A stretch of 30,518 bases of DNA from the NCBI GenBank assembly GCA_035247945.1, contig DATFHX010000012.1:1-30518 (forward strand). Reading direction: 5' to 3'. The first letter of the stretch is position 1; every line of letters starts with the position of its first letter. A program made the translations under genes and the position numbers. This document shows positions 13,222 through 21,880 of this stretch, one piece after another. The notes under the pieces are model-generated. The model saw only the letters and a list, made by a program, of their open reading frames with translations, searched no databases and was not told where the DNA came from. This DNA comes from DATFHX01 sp035247945. Its GTDB lineage: Bacteria; Patescibacteriota; Saccharimonadia; Saccharimonadales; Saccharimonadaceae.

Positions 13222-14178
13222 ATGAAAATAGCATTTGTAGGAAAGGGTGGAAGTGGTAAAACAACAACTTCATCACTTTTTGCCCAGTATCAATCAGAAA
13301 GTCAGCCAACACTCGCCGTAGATGCAGATATTAATATGCACATGGCAGAATTGTTGACACACCATCAACCAACCAAGGACCAGCTCATCTCAGAAAAAGA
13401 ACCGAGTGAAGCGATCCGCACGTATCTCCGTGGGACAAACCAACGGATTCAAACGAACGCTCACTTTAAAAAATCAACGCCGCCAGGATCAGGTTCAAAT
13501 CTCGTTGATATCACAAACTCAAAGGATTGGCTCTTAAACGCATACGGACAAAAAATTACAGATACTCTCTCGCTCATTACCGTCGGGTCTTATTCCGAGG
13601 ATGGAATAGCCTCGAGCTGCTACCATAATAACTTGTCTGTTCTAGAGAATGTCTTGTCGCACACTACCGACAAAGGTGTCATCGTTGCCGATATGGTAGC
13701 TGGAACGGATGCATTTGCAAGCACACTCTTCTCACAGTTCGATATGCTCGTCTTCGTCGTTGAGCCGACAACGAGAAGTGTTGCCGTACTTGAGCAGTAC
13801 CAGCGTCTTGCTAAGCATAGCGGTGTTATTGATAAACTTTTCGTTATCGCAAATAAAATCGAAAGTGAAGATGATTATGCGTTTCTCACTTCTAAGGTTG
13901 GTGAAGACATACTCGTTGGCAGCATCTCACGCTCTACCCACCTCCTCCGTGTAGATAAGGGACAGGATACCTTAGATGTCTGGTCTTTGGATGAGAAGGA
14001 TCAAGCCGTATTCCACCGTCTTGCATCGCTCCTCCAAGAAAAAACTCAACCCATGCAGAGTCGTCTCTCTACTCTATGGGAGCTCCATAAAATATACGTA
14101 AGCCAAGGATTTGTAAAAGATCGTTTTGGTGATCTCACGACCCAGATCGATCCAGATTTCAAATACCCAGAAGAATAA
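13222..14178 (+). CDS. CooC/MinD-like P-loop ATPase
   Basis: The 318-aa product has the deviant Walker A motif GKGGSGKTTT (residues 7-16, signature Lys8 and Lys13), VDADINMHMAELL at strand 2 and DMVAGTDAF as switch II. This places it with SIMIBI ATPases such as CooC, which help load nickel or other metals, and NifH/MinD relatives. The CxC metal site of CooC is not seen; there is a single Cys in SSCYHNN. The start at 13222 is seven bases after TATAGT; the earlier in-frame ATG at 13156 lies inside the operator and is rejected. Three bases separate it from the CysK-rhodanese gene, so they form an operon under Fur-type control. Confidence 0.88.
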   Translation: MKIAFVGKGGSGKTTTSSLFAQYQSESQPTLAVDADINMHMAELLTHHQPTKDQLISEKEPSEAIRTYLRGTNQRIQTNAHFKKSTPPGSGSNLVDITNSKDWLLNAYGQKITDTLSLITVGSYSEDGIASSCYHNNLSVLENVLSHTTDKGVIVADMVAGTDAFASTLFSQFDMLVFVVEPTTRSVAVLEQYQRLAKHSGVIDKLFVIANKIESEDDYAFLTSKVGEDILVGSISRSTHLLRVDKGQDTLDVWSLDEKDQAVFHRLASLLQEKTQPMQSRLSTLWELHKIYVSQGFVKDRFGDLTTQIDPDFKYPEE

Positions 14179-14181
14179 CCC

Positions 14182-15585
14182 ATGAACAAGGAATATTATA
14201 GCGGCAGTACGGCTGTCGCAGAGTACCTGCGCCCTACGTCTGACAAATATATACCGCTCGTTGAGCTTCCAGCCTCACTGAATCCCTACCTCGAAAAATA
14301 TGGCATCCACATCGATGCCAAACTCATGAATACCCTACCACTTGGTAATGTGAAATCCTTACCCGCGTGGCAGATGCTCGAAGATATGAGCGCTCTTGAT
14401 GGTCGTCATTTAGTCGAGGCTTCGTCCGGCAATACTGTTTTTAGTCTAGGAATTCTTGGACACTACTTCGGTGTTCAGTCGGTCCGGGCTATCGCCTCGC
14501 CTGACGTTAGTGATGGTAAACTTGCGCTACTGCGGCTTGCCGGTGTACAAGTGCAACTCGTTGAAGGCCCTATTTGCCCAGACCCTAATGATCCAGATGG
14601 TGCGATTGCAGTAGCTCGCGCCCAAGGTGCGGAACCGGGTAATATCAATCTTGGCCAATATGATAACGAAGCCAATCCAAAAGCGCATGAAAAAATCACT
14701 GGTCCACAGCTCTTTGAGCAGCTCGGTGACACGCTCGGCATGTTCTGTGCTGGACTAGGAACCACAGGAACACTCCTTGGCACTGCTCGCTTCTTAACGA
14801 AAAAACTGCCGAATGTAAAAATTGCTGGCGTAATCCGTAGACCTAATAATCTCGTCCCAGGTGTACGAACAAAGAATGGACTCGACGAAGTTTCCTTTGC
14901 TTGGAATAACGTGTTGACCGAGCCGCTTGAGGAAATTGGTGAGAAAGAAGCATACCAGGCAAGCCTCTCCTTGATCCGTACAGGCCTTCTTGTTGGACCA
15001 AGTGCAGGTTTCGCTTACGCAGGCGTAATTCGACACCTGCAGCACATGGAACAAGATGGCTCAATTGAGACACTTCGAAATATGCATGTTGTCTTCATTT
15101 GCCCAGATACTCCACTCCCCTACGTTTCGGACTATGAACGGATACTCGATACCTCGTATTTTCCGCCCATCGAGAACAGCCACCTCCGACGTAAGACGGA
15201 TAGACACATCCAATCACCTTCTCTTATTCCTGAGCTTGACGTTCATGAAGTGCTGGCACTCTATGACTCGCAAGCGCCGCTTGAAGCGATGAGAACCCAG
15301 GACGCGGTTCTCATCGACGTAAGGGAACCTGACGAGTTTGCCGATCATCATCTACCTGGTTCAACAAATGTGCCACTTGCGAATCTTCCATCCTGGATAA
15401 AAACCAGGAGTGATGAAGATACCACGAAAGTCATATTTATTTGCCGAAGCGGTAATAGAAGCGCCCGGGCAACCTACCTTGCAAAACAAATGAATATTAA
15501 CGCCTTTAATATGAAAGGCGGCACCACTGAATGGTCTGCGTATAATTTAAAGCGTGTGAAGAGTCCGTTCTGCATAACCAAGTAG
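14182..15585 (+). CDS. cysteine-synthase-like PLP enzyme fused to a C-terminal rhodanese domain
   Basis: Residues about 20-330 form a fold-type II PLP domain: K58 in LPLGNVKSLPAW is the likely Schiff-base lysine, SSGNT (81-85) the substrate loop, GLGTTGTLLG (191-200) the phosphate cradle, and VGPSAGF (271-277) the cofactor end. The usual SVKDR after the lysine is altered to NVKSL. Residues about 355-456 form a rhodanese domain with LIDVREPDEF and active-site loop CRSGNRS (C421). The protein may therefore take sulfur from a thiol substrate and carry it as persulfide. The true reaction (synthase, desulfhydrase or lyase) is unknown. It is the second gene of the Fur-controlled operon. Confidence 0.9.
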   Translation: MNKEYYSGSTAVAEYLRPTSDKYIPLVELPASLNPYLEKYGIHIDAKLMNTLPLGNVKSLPAWQMLEDMSALDGRHLVEASSGNTVFSLGILGHYFGVQSVRAIASPDVSDGKLALLRLAGVQVQLVEGPICPDPNDPDGAIAVARAQGAEPGNINLGQYDNEANPKAHEKITGPQLFEQLGDTLGMFCAGLGTTGTLLGTARFLTKKLPNVKIAGVIRRPNNLVPGVRTKNGLDEVSFAWNNVLTEPLEEIGEKEAYQASLSLIRTGLLVGPSAGFAYAGVIRHLQHMEQDGSIETLRNMHVVFICPDTPLPYVSDYERILDTSYFPPIENSHLRRKTDRHIQSPSLIPELDVHEVLALYDSQAPLEAMRTQDAVLIDVREPDEFADHHLPGSTNVPLANLPSWIKTRSDEDTTKVIFICRSGNRSARATYLAKQMNINAFNMKGGTTEWSAYNLKRVKSPFCITK

Positions 15586-15613
15586 GATGCCTCTGCCGTG
15601 GTATAGTAAGTGC

Positions 15614-16222
15614 ATGCATTCACCCCTTACAACCGTCCTCTTTGACTGGGGCGGCGTCGTCGCCGATGATCCAGGTGACGATTTCCTCAAACAGCTTCTC
15701 GCCCAACTTGGCGCTACCGACACACAGATCCAAGAGATAATGGACACCTACATGTACCGATTTATGCGTGGACAGATCTCGGAAGTTGAGTACTGGTCTG
15801 AAATCAACAGGCAGTATGGTCTCAAGATTCATGACTCTATTTCTGATGAGTTTAAGAAATGGAGCGGACTCAGCGCTAACCAAGATGTCCTTGCACTGAT
15901 TGCTGAGGTTAAGGCAAAGGGCATTAGGGTTGCACTCCTCTCTAATGTTATCGAGCCCACATATAACGTCCTCGAGCAAGCTGGCTACTATGACCAGTTT
16001 GATGAGCTCATAGCCTCATGTAAGGTTAGCTTCGCTAAACCACAACCTGAGATCTACCAGCTCGCACTTGATAAGCTCCACGTAAGCGCATCTGAGTCTC
16101 TTTTTATTGACGATAAGCAGAGCAATCTCACTCCAGCCAATGAGCTGGGACTTACAACGATCCTCGCTAAGAATCCAGCACAGATTATCACAGACGTCCG
16201 AGCGGCACTGGAGGTCTCTTAA
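15614..16222 (+). CDS. HAD-superfamily hydrolase (subfamily IA)
   Basis: The four HAD motifs are present: VLFDWGGVV with nucleophile D11, VALLSN for motif II, SFAKPQPEIY with the motif III Lys, and SLFIDDKQSN for motif IV. DWGG instead of DxD is common in YihX-like or haloacid-dehalogenase-like members. The cap domain is helical (about 20-85). At 202 aa it is a small phosphatase or dehalogenase of unknown substrate. TATAGT (15602-15607) ends six bases before the ATG at 15614. The next gene begins immediately after the stop. Confidence 0.92.
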   Translation: MHSPLTTVLFDWGGVVADDPGDDFLKQLLAQLGATDTQIQEIMDTYMYRFMRGQISEVEYWSEINRQYGLKIHDSISDEFKKWSGLSANQDVLALIAEVKAKGIRVALLSNVIEPTYNVLEQAGYYDQFDELIASCKVSFAKPQPEIYQLALDKLHVSASESLFIDDKQSNLTPANELGLTTILAKNPAQIITDVRAALEVS

Positions 16223-16573
16223 ATGGCACCATTAAAAGGATTTAATCTCCTTCTCGCCTTTCTTCTGGAGCTCGTTGCCGTAGTTGGATTCGCCTGTCTT
16301 AGCTTCCTTCTTCCGATCAATCCGATATTCCAGGTCATCGCCTCAGTCCTTCTCCTTGTTGGCGTGGTAGTCTTTTGGGGACAGTTTATGGCCCCAAAAG
16401 CTCCCAGGCGCGTAGATTTAGTCGCCTACTACATAATAAAGAGCGTCATTTACTGCGCCGCCGCGGTTACTATTTTCCATTTCTATAGCCTTACACCCGC
16501 CCTTATTTTCCTAATCATCGCCGTCATTAACGAGGCCACCCTCTACTCCCACACTAGAGCGATTAAAGCGTAA
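16223..16573 (+). CDS. small membrane protein, YrdB/DUF2568-like
   Basis: This 116-aa protein has four hydrophobic segments and the DUF2568 look (NLLLAFLLELVAVVGF, then FWGQFMAPKAPRRV after the second helix). The function is unknown. GGAGG (16210-16214) eight bases upstream supports the start and lies inside the HAD gene; start and previous stop are adjacent without a gap. This is an internal operon gene using a Shine-Dalgarno site, in contrast to the leaderless first genes. Confidence 0.85.
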   Translation: MAPLKGFNLLLAFLLELVAVVGFACLSFLLPINPIFQVIASVLLLVGVVVFWGQFMAPKAPRRVDLVAYYIIKSVIYCAAAVTIFHFYSLTPALIFLIIAVINEATLYSHTRAIKA

Positions 16574-16660
16574 GGCCTCTGCGATAACAGAGGTAACATC
16601 ACCTATTAGAGGATATTTTTAGGGTATCAGAGTATCTACAGCAAAATGCCAAAATACGAC

Positions 16661-16721
16661 TAGACAAATAGAACATAAGCATTATAATAATTTATACAAC
16701 AGTAAAAAGTGCAACAAGGAG
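16661..16721 (+). promoter_or_regulatory. promoter and ribosome site of the beta-helix membrane protein
   Basis: TAGACA (16661-16666) and TATAAT (16683-16688) are 16 bp apart. AAGGAG (16716-16721) precedes the ATG by four bases. Between 16574 and 16660 a short hairpin CCTCTG/CAGAGG (about 16576-16594) without a T-run is the only other structure I see. Confidence 0.75.
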
Positions 16722-16725
16722 CGCT

Positions 16726-17916
16726 ATGACCATAAAAACAAAAATCATAGGAATTGCTCTCGTTCTGGCTTTACCAGTCATCGCAATGACGGCCGCAAAC
16801 GCGCAGACATTCCGTGCACAAAGTCAATCAACTATAAGTCAAGGTGAACAGATCGATGGATCGGCATTTGTTGTCGGAACATCTGTCGATGTCGCCGGTA
16901 ACGTCAAGGGTGACCTTTACTGTGCCGGTCAAAATGTCACAATTAGCGGTACCGTCCAAGGGGACGTTCTTTGTGCCGCCCAAACTATCCGGGTCTCAGG
17001 GCAGGTTGATGGAAACATTCGTCTTGCAGGTCAAACGATATCTGTCGATGGTGCCATTTCCAAGAATGCATCAATAGCAGGACAAAACATAACGATCGAT
17101 GGTAAGGGTAAAGTCTTTGAGGACGCCGTCGTTGCTGGACAAAGCATCGTTATTAATGGTGTCGTGAACCGTGACGTCGTTGCTGCAGGTGAATCTGCAA
17201 CAATTGGGTCGACCGTCGGTCGTAACGTTACAGCAAACATCAGCAACCTAACCTTCGCAAATGGGGCAAATGTCGGTGGTGTCGTTAACTACACCAGTGC
17301 AAAACAAGCTACTGTCGAGGATGGTGCGCACATTACCGGTGCCGTTACGCAGACCGAGCCGGCTAAAGATACCTCGATGGCACAGAATAACACCTTCAAC
17401 GGAATTGGTATTCTTGTCATCCCATTAATGCTCATCGTAAGTGCACTCGTACTCGTCCTTCTCTTCCCACGAGTCTTCCGATCTGTCACTGATCCAAGCG
17501 TAGCATCCGTTCCACAGGCACTTATTGCGGTGCTTATAGGATTCATTGCAAGTATCGCCATGCCGCTCGTAATTGTCATCGCATTCGTGACAGTACTTGG
17601 CATACCGCTTGCATTCGTCATCCTCGTCACCTGGATTCTTATCATGCTGCTTGCTGGTGCATTTGCCGCATTCTACACCGGCCGTATGATCTGGAAGAGT
17701 GGTAATGCAATTCTCGCAATGCTTATCGGTGTTGTCGTCCTATCAATCTTAATGCTTATCCCTTACCTGAACATTCTCGTCGGAGTACTTGTGAGCTGGT
17801 TCGGATCTGGTGCTATCCTCCTGTCGATCAAGAGGCGTTGGGTAATGCCACGTTACTCGATGGACGATCCTGTCGCAAGGCCACTTCGTACACGTAAGCG
17901 CCGTGCACGTGCATAG
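16726..17916 (+). CDS. bactofilin-like beta-helix membrane protein
   Basis: A signal peptide (1-26, ANAQ) leads to about 170 residues of regular short repeats of the type GNVKGDLYCAGQNVTISGTVQGDVL. These are polymer-forming beta-solenoid repeats like those of bactofilins, here outside the membrane. From about 225 onward four to five hydrophobic segments follow, then a strongly basic cytoplasmic tail (RPLRTRKRRARA). Proteins of this plan are usually annotated as polymer-forming cytoskeletal or hypothetical. The combination suggests an envelope scaffold. Start by AAGGAG and promoter as described for 16661-16721. Confidence 0.85.
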   Translation: MTIKTKIIGIALVLALPVIAMTAANAQTFRAQSQSTISQGEQIDGSAFVVGTSVDVAGNVKGDLYCAGQNVTISGTVQGDVLCAAQTIRVSGQVDGNIRLAGQTISVDGAISKNASIAGQNITIDGKGKVFEDAVVAGQSIVINGVVNRDVVAAGESATIGSTVGRNVTANISNLTFANGANVGGVVNYTSAKQATVEDGAHITGAVTQTEPAKDTSMAQNNTFNGIGILVIPLMLIVSALVLVLLFPRVFRSVTDPSVASVPQALIAVLIGFIASIAMPLVIVIAFVTVLGIPLAFVILVTWILIMLLAGAFAAFYTGRMIWKSGNAILAMLIGVVVLSILMLIPYLNILVGVLVSWFGSGAILLSIKRRWVMPRYSMDDPVARPLRTRKRRARA

Positions 17917-17943
17917 TCCTAGAAATTTAGTAACTTTCTTTCA

Positions 17944-18004
17944 TTGACCCTATGAATGCGTGTCTGGTATCATAACCACAATTATGAAATCCAGACACGC
18001 ATTC
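17944..18004. promoter_or_regulatory. promoter overlapped by a 14-bp perfect inverted repeat
   Basis: TTGACC (17944-17949) and TATCAT (17968-17973) are 18 bp apart. GAATGCGTGTCTGG (17954-17967) fills the spacer and its exact reverse complement lies at 17991-18004 inside codons 3-7. An inner TCATAA/TTATGA pair (17970-17975 with 17982-17987) covers the -10 and the start codon. Confidence 0.8.
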
Positions 18005-18718
18005 TTACCAGAACAAATACTAACAACAGCCGGACTCTCTATTATTGTTGCAGGATGTGTATCGAGCATCTTCGATAGCATTGTAAACCAGCGATTCATA
18101 ACACGTCCGTGGATGATTCTCTTCTATATTCCCTACTTGATTCTGCTCGGCGGTGGATTTACCGCGGGGTATTTTCTTTCTCGAAGAAACGTATTCACTG
18201 GAGTAATATATGCATTCCTTGCAGTAGGACTCTACTTTCCGCTCGATAGCATACGAGCGACACTTGGGGATTTTGTCCTCAGTGGATTCCTGTTTACTAC
18301 ACTTCCCGCAATAGTTCTTTTAATCATTTGTAGTATTGCCTTCGCGACTCAATACCGTAAAAGGCTCGACACACCAAGCATGATTAGTAAATTCCTATTA
18401 GGATTTTCATTTGGAGCATATGCACTTACTCAACTCGTGCTTACAATCTCAGCTGGTTCTCGCTATGCACTCGTATCACCAGTTGTCATTGCAATTATTA
18501 CCTACTTTATTCTCAAGATACGAAACCCTTTCGATAGAATCGTCTATGCAATTCTTATGTCTGAGCTATATATTCTTCTCGTTATTATTCTCTCAAAATT
18601 CCAGACAAATCCTGTCGCGAGTGTAGCGAATTCGTATACAAAAATTATTGTTGGCGTTTCTCTTGTCGCTACGCTTGCACTCGCGTTTTATATTCGTAAT
18701 CGACAGAAGATCTCGTAG
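17984..18718 (+). CDS. polytopic membrane protein, 244 aa
   Basis: Family not recognised. It has about seven hydrophobic segments (ILTTAGLSIIVAGCV, WMILFYIPYLILLGGGFTAGYFL, VIYAFLAVGLYFPL, FLFTTLPAIVLLIICSIAF, FSFGAYALTQLVLTIS, VVIAIITYFILK, ILMSELYILLVIIL, IIVGVSLVATLALAFYI), short loops and a basic C-terminus. The start at 17984 matches the -10 box ten bases upstream. The first codons form the right arm of the inverted repeat, so protein and regulatory constraints overlap there. There is no partner gene; its nearest neighbours are separately promoted. Confidence 0.85.
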   Translation: MKSRHAFLPEQILTTAGLSIIVAGCVSSIFDSIVNQRFITRPWMILFYIPYLILLGGGFTAGYFLSRRNVFTGVIYAFLAVGLYFPLDSIRATLGDFVLSGFLFTTLPAIVLLIICSIAFATQYRKRLDTPSMISKFLLGFSFGAYALTQLVLTISAGSRYALVSPVVIAIITYFILKIRNPFDRIVYAILMSELYILLVIILSKFQTNPVASVANSYTKIIVGVSLVATLALAFYIRNRQKIS

Positions 18719-18766
18719 CTCACTACGACATTCGAATAGCCCGGGCTTTGTGCTACTATAAGCATT

Positions 18767-19159
18767 ATGAAACCACACAGCCGTAAACCACTCATTATTA
18801 CTCTTGTCGTCATCTTGCTTATTGCCGCCGCTAGCCTCGCAATTTACCTTACCGGCGCATATAAGAAACTTACCGAGTCTCAGAATCAAACACCGGTCAC
18901 TCCAACTGTCAGTTACAGCGGAAAGATTGTCTGCCTCCCTCCAAAAGATAGTAATGGTCCGCACACGTTGGAATGCGCACTCGGTCTTCAAACTGACGCA
19001 AATACGTACTACGGCCTCAGTGGGGCAACGGGATCTGATCTTGCAGATGCCTCAGGGAGCGATAAGAAGGTGAAGGTTACTGGTGAACTCCAAGAAATCG
19101 GCAGTGATAAATATAAGATGTCCGGCGTTATTACCGTTAAGAGCTTTAATTTCGAGTAG
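18767..19159 (+). CDS. membrane-anchored small extracellular protein
   Basis: This is a 130-aa protein with a basic N-terminus (MKPHSRK), one hydrophobic helix (PLIITLVVILLIAAASLAIYL) and an external domain of about 95 residues. Two cysteines (KIVCLPP, LECALG) could pair. The strand-rich core ending YKMSGVITVKSF resembles a small OB-like barrel, but I do not recognise a family. TACTAT (18754-18759) lies seven bases before the ATG. The dUTPase-like gene follows after five bases, probably in the same mRNA. Confidence 0.8.
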   Translation: MKPHSRKPLIITLVVILLIAAASLAIYLTGAYKKLTESQNQTPVTPTVSYSGKIVCLPPKDSNGPHTLECALGLQTDANTYYGLSGATGSDLADASGSDKKVKVTGELQEIGSDKYKMSGVITVKSFNFE

Positions 19160-19164
19160 TCCAT

Positions 19165-19617
19165 ATGCAGATTCCAATTAAGCGTTTCGATAAGAATCTT
19201 CCGCTTCCCGCAGGCACCGAAGGTGCGGCATGCTTCGACCTCACGGCGCGCACTTCAGTGACAATTCCCTCCAAGCAGATTCAGCCTGTTCCTTTAAATG
19301 TAGCACTGCGCGTTCCGGAAGGTCACGCCCTTCTACTCTTTAGTCGAAGCAGTACACCGCTTCGAAAAGGCCTCATGATGGCAAATAGCGTCGGTGTTGT
19401 TGATCCATTTTACGACGGAGATGATGATGAGAATATGGCCTTTCTATATAACTTCACCGACCACGACGTGACGGTAGAGCAAGGTGACCGCGTGGTTCAG
19501 GGTATGATTATTCGCACCGAACCCGTCACCTGGAATGAAGTTGACTCCATGGAGAGTGACGGGCACGGCGGCTACCAACATCTCGACGAACTTCACGCTC
19601 GACAACGATCCGCTTAA
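19165..19617 (+). CDS. dUTPase-like nucleotidohydrolase
   Basis: The motifs of trimeric dUTPases are recognisable: GAACFDLTA (motif 1), FSRSSTPLRKGLMMANSVGVVD (motif 2), GVVDPFYDGDDDE (motif 3, with the deoxyribose-facing Tyr), QGDRVVQGMII (motif 4) and a degenerate GHGGYQH near the C-terminus (motif 5, normally RGxxGFGSTG). The expected role is hydrolysis of dUTP to dUMP. The acidic insertion after motif 3 and weak motif 5 leave room for a dCTP deaminase-like or altered specificity. Second gene of a two-gene unit with the anchored protein. Confidence 0.85.
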   Translation: MQIPIKRFDKNLPLPAGTEGAACFDLTARTSVTIPSKQIQPVPLNVALRVPEGHALLLFSRSSTPLRKGLMMANSVGVVDPFYDGDDDENMAFLYNFTDHDVTVEQGDRVVQGMIIRTEPVTWNEVDSMESDGHGGYQHLDELHARQRSA

Positions 19618-19658
19618 GCTAATTTACAACCTAGGCCGCATCGTTTTATACTAGAATC

Positions 19659-20222
19659 ATGCTGCGACCTATTGATATTATTACAAGATCCGATCGGGTA
19701 ACGGGTGAGTTGAGCGACCCTGAAGACGCTACAAATAGAGGGCTTTGGCATAGAGGTGCTCATGGGTTTTTACTCACACCGGGTGGCCTTGTGCTTATTC
19801 AAAAACGTTCGCTCGACCAACCGCAGTATCCAGGACTTGTAGATATCGGTGTCGGAGGCTTTGTCGATCATGGAGAAACACCAGAAGAGGCCTTGATCCG
19901 TGAAGTTAAAGAAGAAACAGGACTTGAAGTTCGCCAAGACCAGCTCCTTTTTCTTGGCACGTCAAAGCACATTCGCCACTGGAAACGCAACGGACGGCCA
20001 AAGCTCAGTCGCGCAATTCTTTATAGCTATGCAGTCCGCCTCGATAGCGATCGCAATGCCGTCACACCCGAAAAGGGTGAAGTAGCTTGGATTGGGTTCG
20101 TTCCGCTTCGTACAGCCCTTTGGCTGCTTCATAGAGGCTCCCTGCCTCGTCTTGGCACACTTCTCCCTATGCGCGCCTATTATCGTCGATGCTTTAAACA
20201 AATTGCTCGATTCATCCATTAA
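19659..20222 (+). CDS. Nudix hydrolase
   Basis: A perfect Nudix box starts at G67: G-x5-E73-x7-R81-E82-x2-E85-E86-x-G88-L89. The N-terminal LWHRGAHGFLLTPGGLVLIQKRS is typical of Nudix enzymes related to isopentenyl-diphosphate isomerase and YfcD. The length of 187 aa fits. The substrate is not predictable; nucleoside or sugar diphosphates are likely. TATACT (19647-19652) lies six bases before the ATG, so this is a separate leaderless unit despite the short gap after the dUTPase gene. Confidence 0.93.
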   Translation: MLRPIDIITRSDRVTGELSDPEDATNRGLWHRGAHGFLLTPGGLVLIQKRSLDQPQYPGLVDIGVGGFVDHGETPEEALIREVKEETGLEVRQDQLLFLGTSKHIRHWKRNGRPKLSRAILYSYAVRLDSDRNAVTPEKGEVAWIGFVPLRTALWLLHRGSLPRLGTLLPMRAYYRRCFKQIARFIH

Positions 20223-20263
20223 AGTATTTTTTACATAACCGTTTTAGTCTATACTTATTTCAT

Positions 20264-21859
20264 ATGGCAAGACTACCGAATCCAGGAAGCGATGACCAAG
20301 TTTGGGGTGGGATCCTAAACGCATTTTTAGAGGTCGAACATAACCCCGACGGAACATTAAAACGAGGCGCCGATATAACCGACGCGCTCAATACCGCTAA
20401 CGCCGCTCAAGCAGCTGTTGGTACAAAAATAGATAAGAGCGTCCTCACCACTCCAGGCGACCTTATTGTTGCAAGTGCAGCAAATACACCAGCGCGACTT
20501 GGCGTCGGTTCGAATGGGCAATTTTTAGTTGCCGATTCAGCACAGTCACTCGGCGTCCGGTGGAGCGACCAGGCGTTCATTCGTGCGGTTGATTTTGGTG
20601 CCAAGTTTGATGGCACAACAGATGATGCGGCAGCACTCCAGGCGGCGATCGATGAGGCGGTCGCGGTGAATAAAATCCTTCTCCTCGACGGCGGTACTTC
20701 TCTTGTAGGCACACCTTTAGCGATCACAAAACCACTGACAATCATGGGATCCGGACGTGCAGCAACAACACTTAAACTCGCAAACGGTGTAAATGATTAC
20801 ATGTTCTCCTTCTCAGGAGGCGACCCGGGTGTTGGCATTATCGGCGCCCACTTCTCAGATTTTAAGATCGATGGAAATAGTGCAAATCAAACTGCCGGTG
20901 GAGGTATTAAGGCAGACGGCGCAATTCAATGTACCTTCGAGCGACTTCATATTACGAGTGTCTATGACTGGGGACTCAAACTTGGTCCTATTACCGGTGG
21001 CGCATTCGGTCACCACAACCGCGTTCTCAACTGCCTCTTCGATAATTCAGGAAATAGCGCCGGCTTTGGTGGCGGTGCATGGCTCACTTCAAGCGATGAG
21101 AACTGGTTCGTCGAGACGGATTTTGAGTTCCTTGGCGGAGCATCCAACCCTATCGGCACGACTCCTGTCATGCTGTATGACCAGGCAGGGCTTCAACACA
21201 TCATTGGCTGTAACTTCGTAAGTGGAAGTCATAACTGTATTGGTATTCGTGCCCAGAATGTCGTTAATACCAAGATTGTTGCCTGTATGTTTGACGGACT
21301 TGCCGGCGACGGAATCTTCCTCGTTGCAAACAAATGTATTGTGACAAGTAATCTCATTACAGGCCCTGGTGACGCTGGCACAGTTCCCGCCTCCGGTATT
21401 CACCTTGAGTTCAATACACACTACAACATCATTGCCAATAACTCACTTGAGACTTCAAATACCGTCGCTGGACGCGTTCGTAGTCTTATTCGCGAAGAAG
21501 GCACTGGTGGTAGCGGCGACAACCTCATTGAGGGGAATAGCGTCACCGTAGGCGCAAACCCAGCGACAGTCGCTCTTATCGAATCTGGCGGAACGAATAC
21601 TATCGTTCGTAATAACGTTGGCTGGAAAACAGAGAATTCCGGAACAGGTACTGTCGCAGGCGGATCGACAACAATAACAGTCAACCACGGACTTGCAATC
21701 ACACCAGCGGTTGGGACAATTACACTTACGCCAACGAATAACCTTGGAGCTGCGACTAAGTTCTGGGTTAGTAATCCGACAGCGACGCAGTTTACGATTA
21801 ATGTTGATGCTGATCCTGGCGTTGGAACTGCAACCTTCGCCTGGTCAGTTAAGAACTAG
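20264..21859 (+). CDS. tail-spike-like right-handed beta-helix protein
   Basis: The 531-aa product starts LPNPGSDDQVWGGILNAF, a segment like those at the head of phage tail proteins. It is followed by TPGDLIVASAANTPARLGVGSNGQFL, a common tail-fibre motif. Residues about 105-460 begin VDFGAKFDGTTDDAAALQAAID, the usual opening of pectate-lyase-like beta-helices, and continue with many N-x-I/F-x-x-N ladder turns. The last 70 residues form a beta domain. There is no signal peptide or membrane segment. No other phage gene adjoins it, so it may be a domesticated or exported receptor-binding or glycan-cleaving protein. TATACT (20250-20255) precedes the ATG by eight bases. Confidence 0.8.
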   Translation: MARLPNPGSDDQVWGGILNAFLEVEHNPDGTLKRGADITDALNTANAAQAAVGTKIDKSVLTTPGDLIVASAANTPARLGVGSNGQFLVADSAQSLGVRWSDQAFIRAVDFGAKFDGTTDDAAALQAAIDEAVAVNKILLLDGGTSLVGTPLAITKPLTIMGSGRAATTLKLANGVNDYMFSFSGGDPGVGIIGAHFSDFKIDGNSANQTAGGGIKADGAIQCTFERLHITSVYDWGLKLGPITGGAFGHHNRVLNCLFDNSGNSAGFGGGAWLTSSDENWFVETDFEFLGGASNPIGTTPVMLYDQAGLQHIIGCNFVSGSHNCIGIRAQNVVNTKIVACMFDGLAGDGIFLVANKCIVTSNLITGPGDAGTVPASGIHLEFNTHYNIIANNSLETSNTVAGRVRSLIREEGTGGSGDNLIEGNSVTVGANPATVALIESGGTNTIVRNNVGWKTENSGTGTVAGGSTTITVNHGLAITPAVGTITLTPTNNLGAATKFWVSNPTATQFTINVDADPGVGTATFAWSVKN

Positions 21860-21880
21860 CTCTAAAGAGACAATCGCCTT

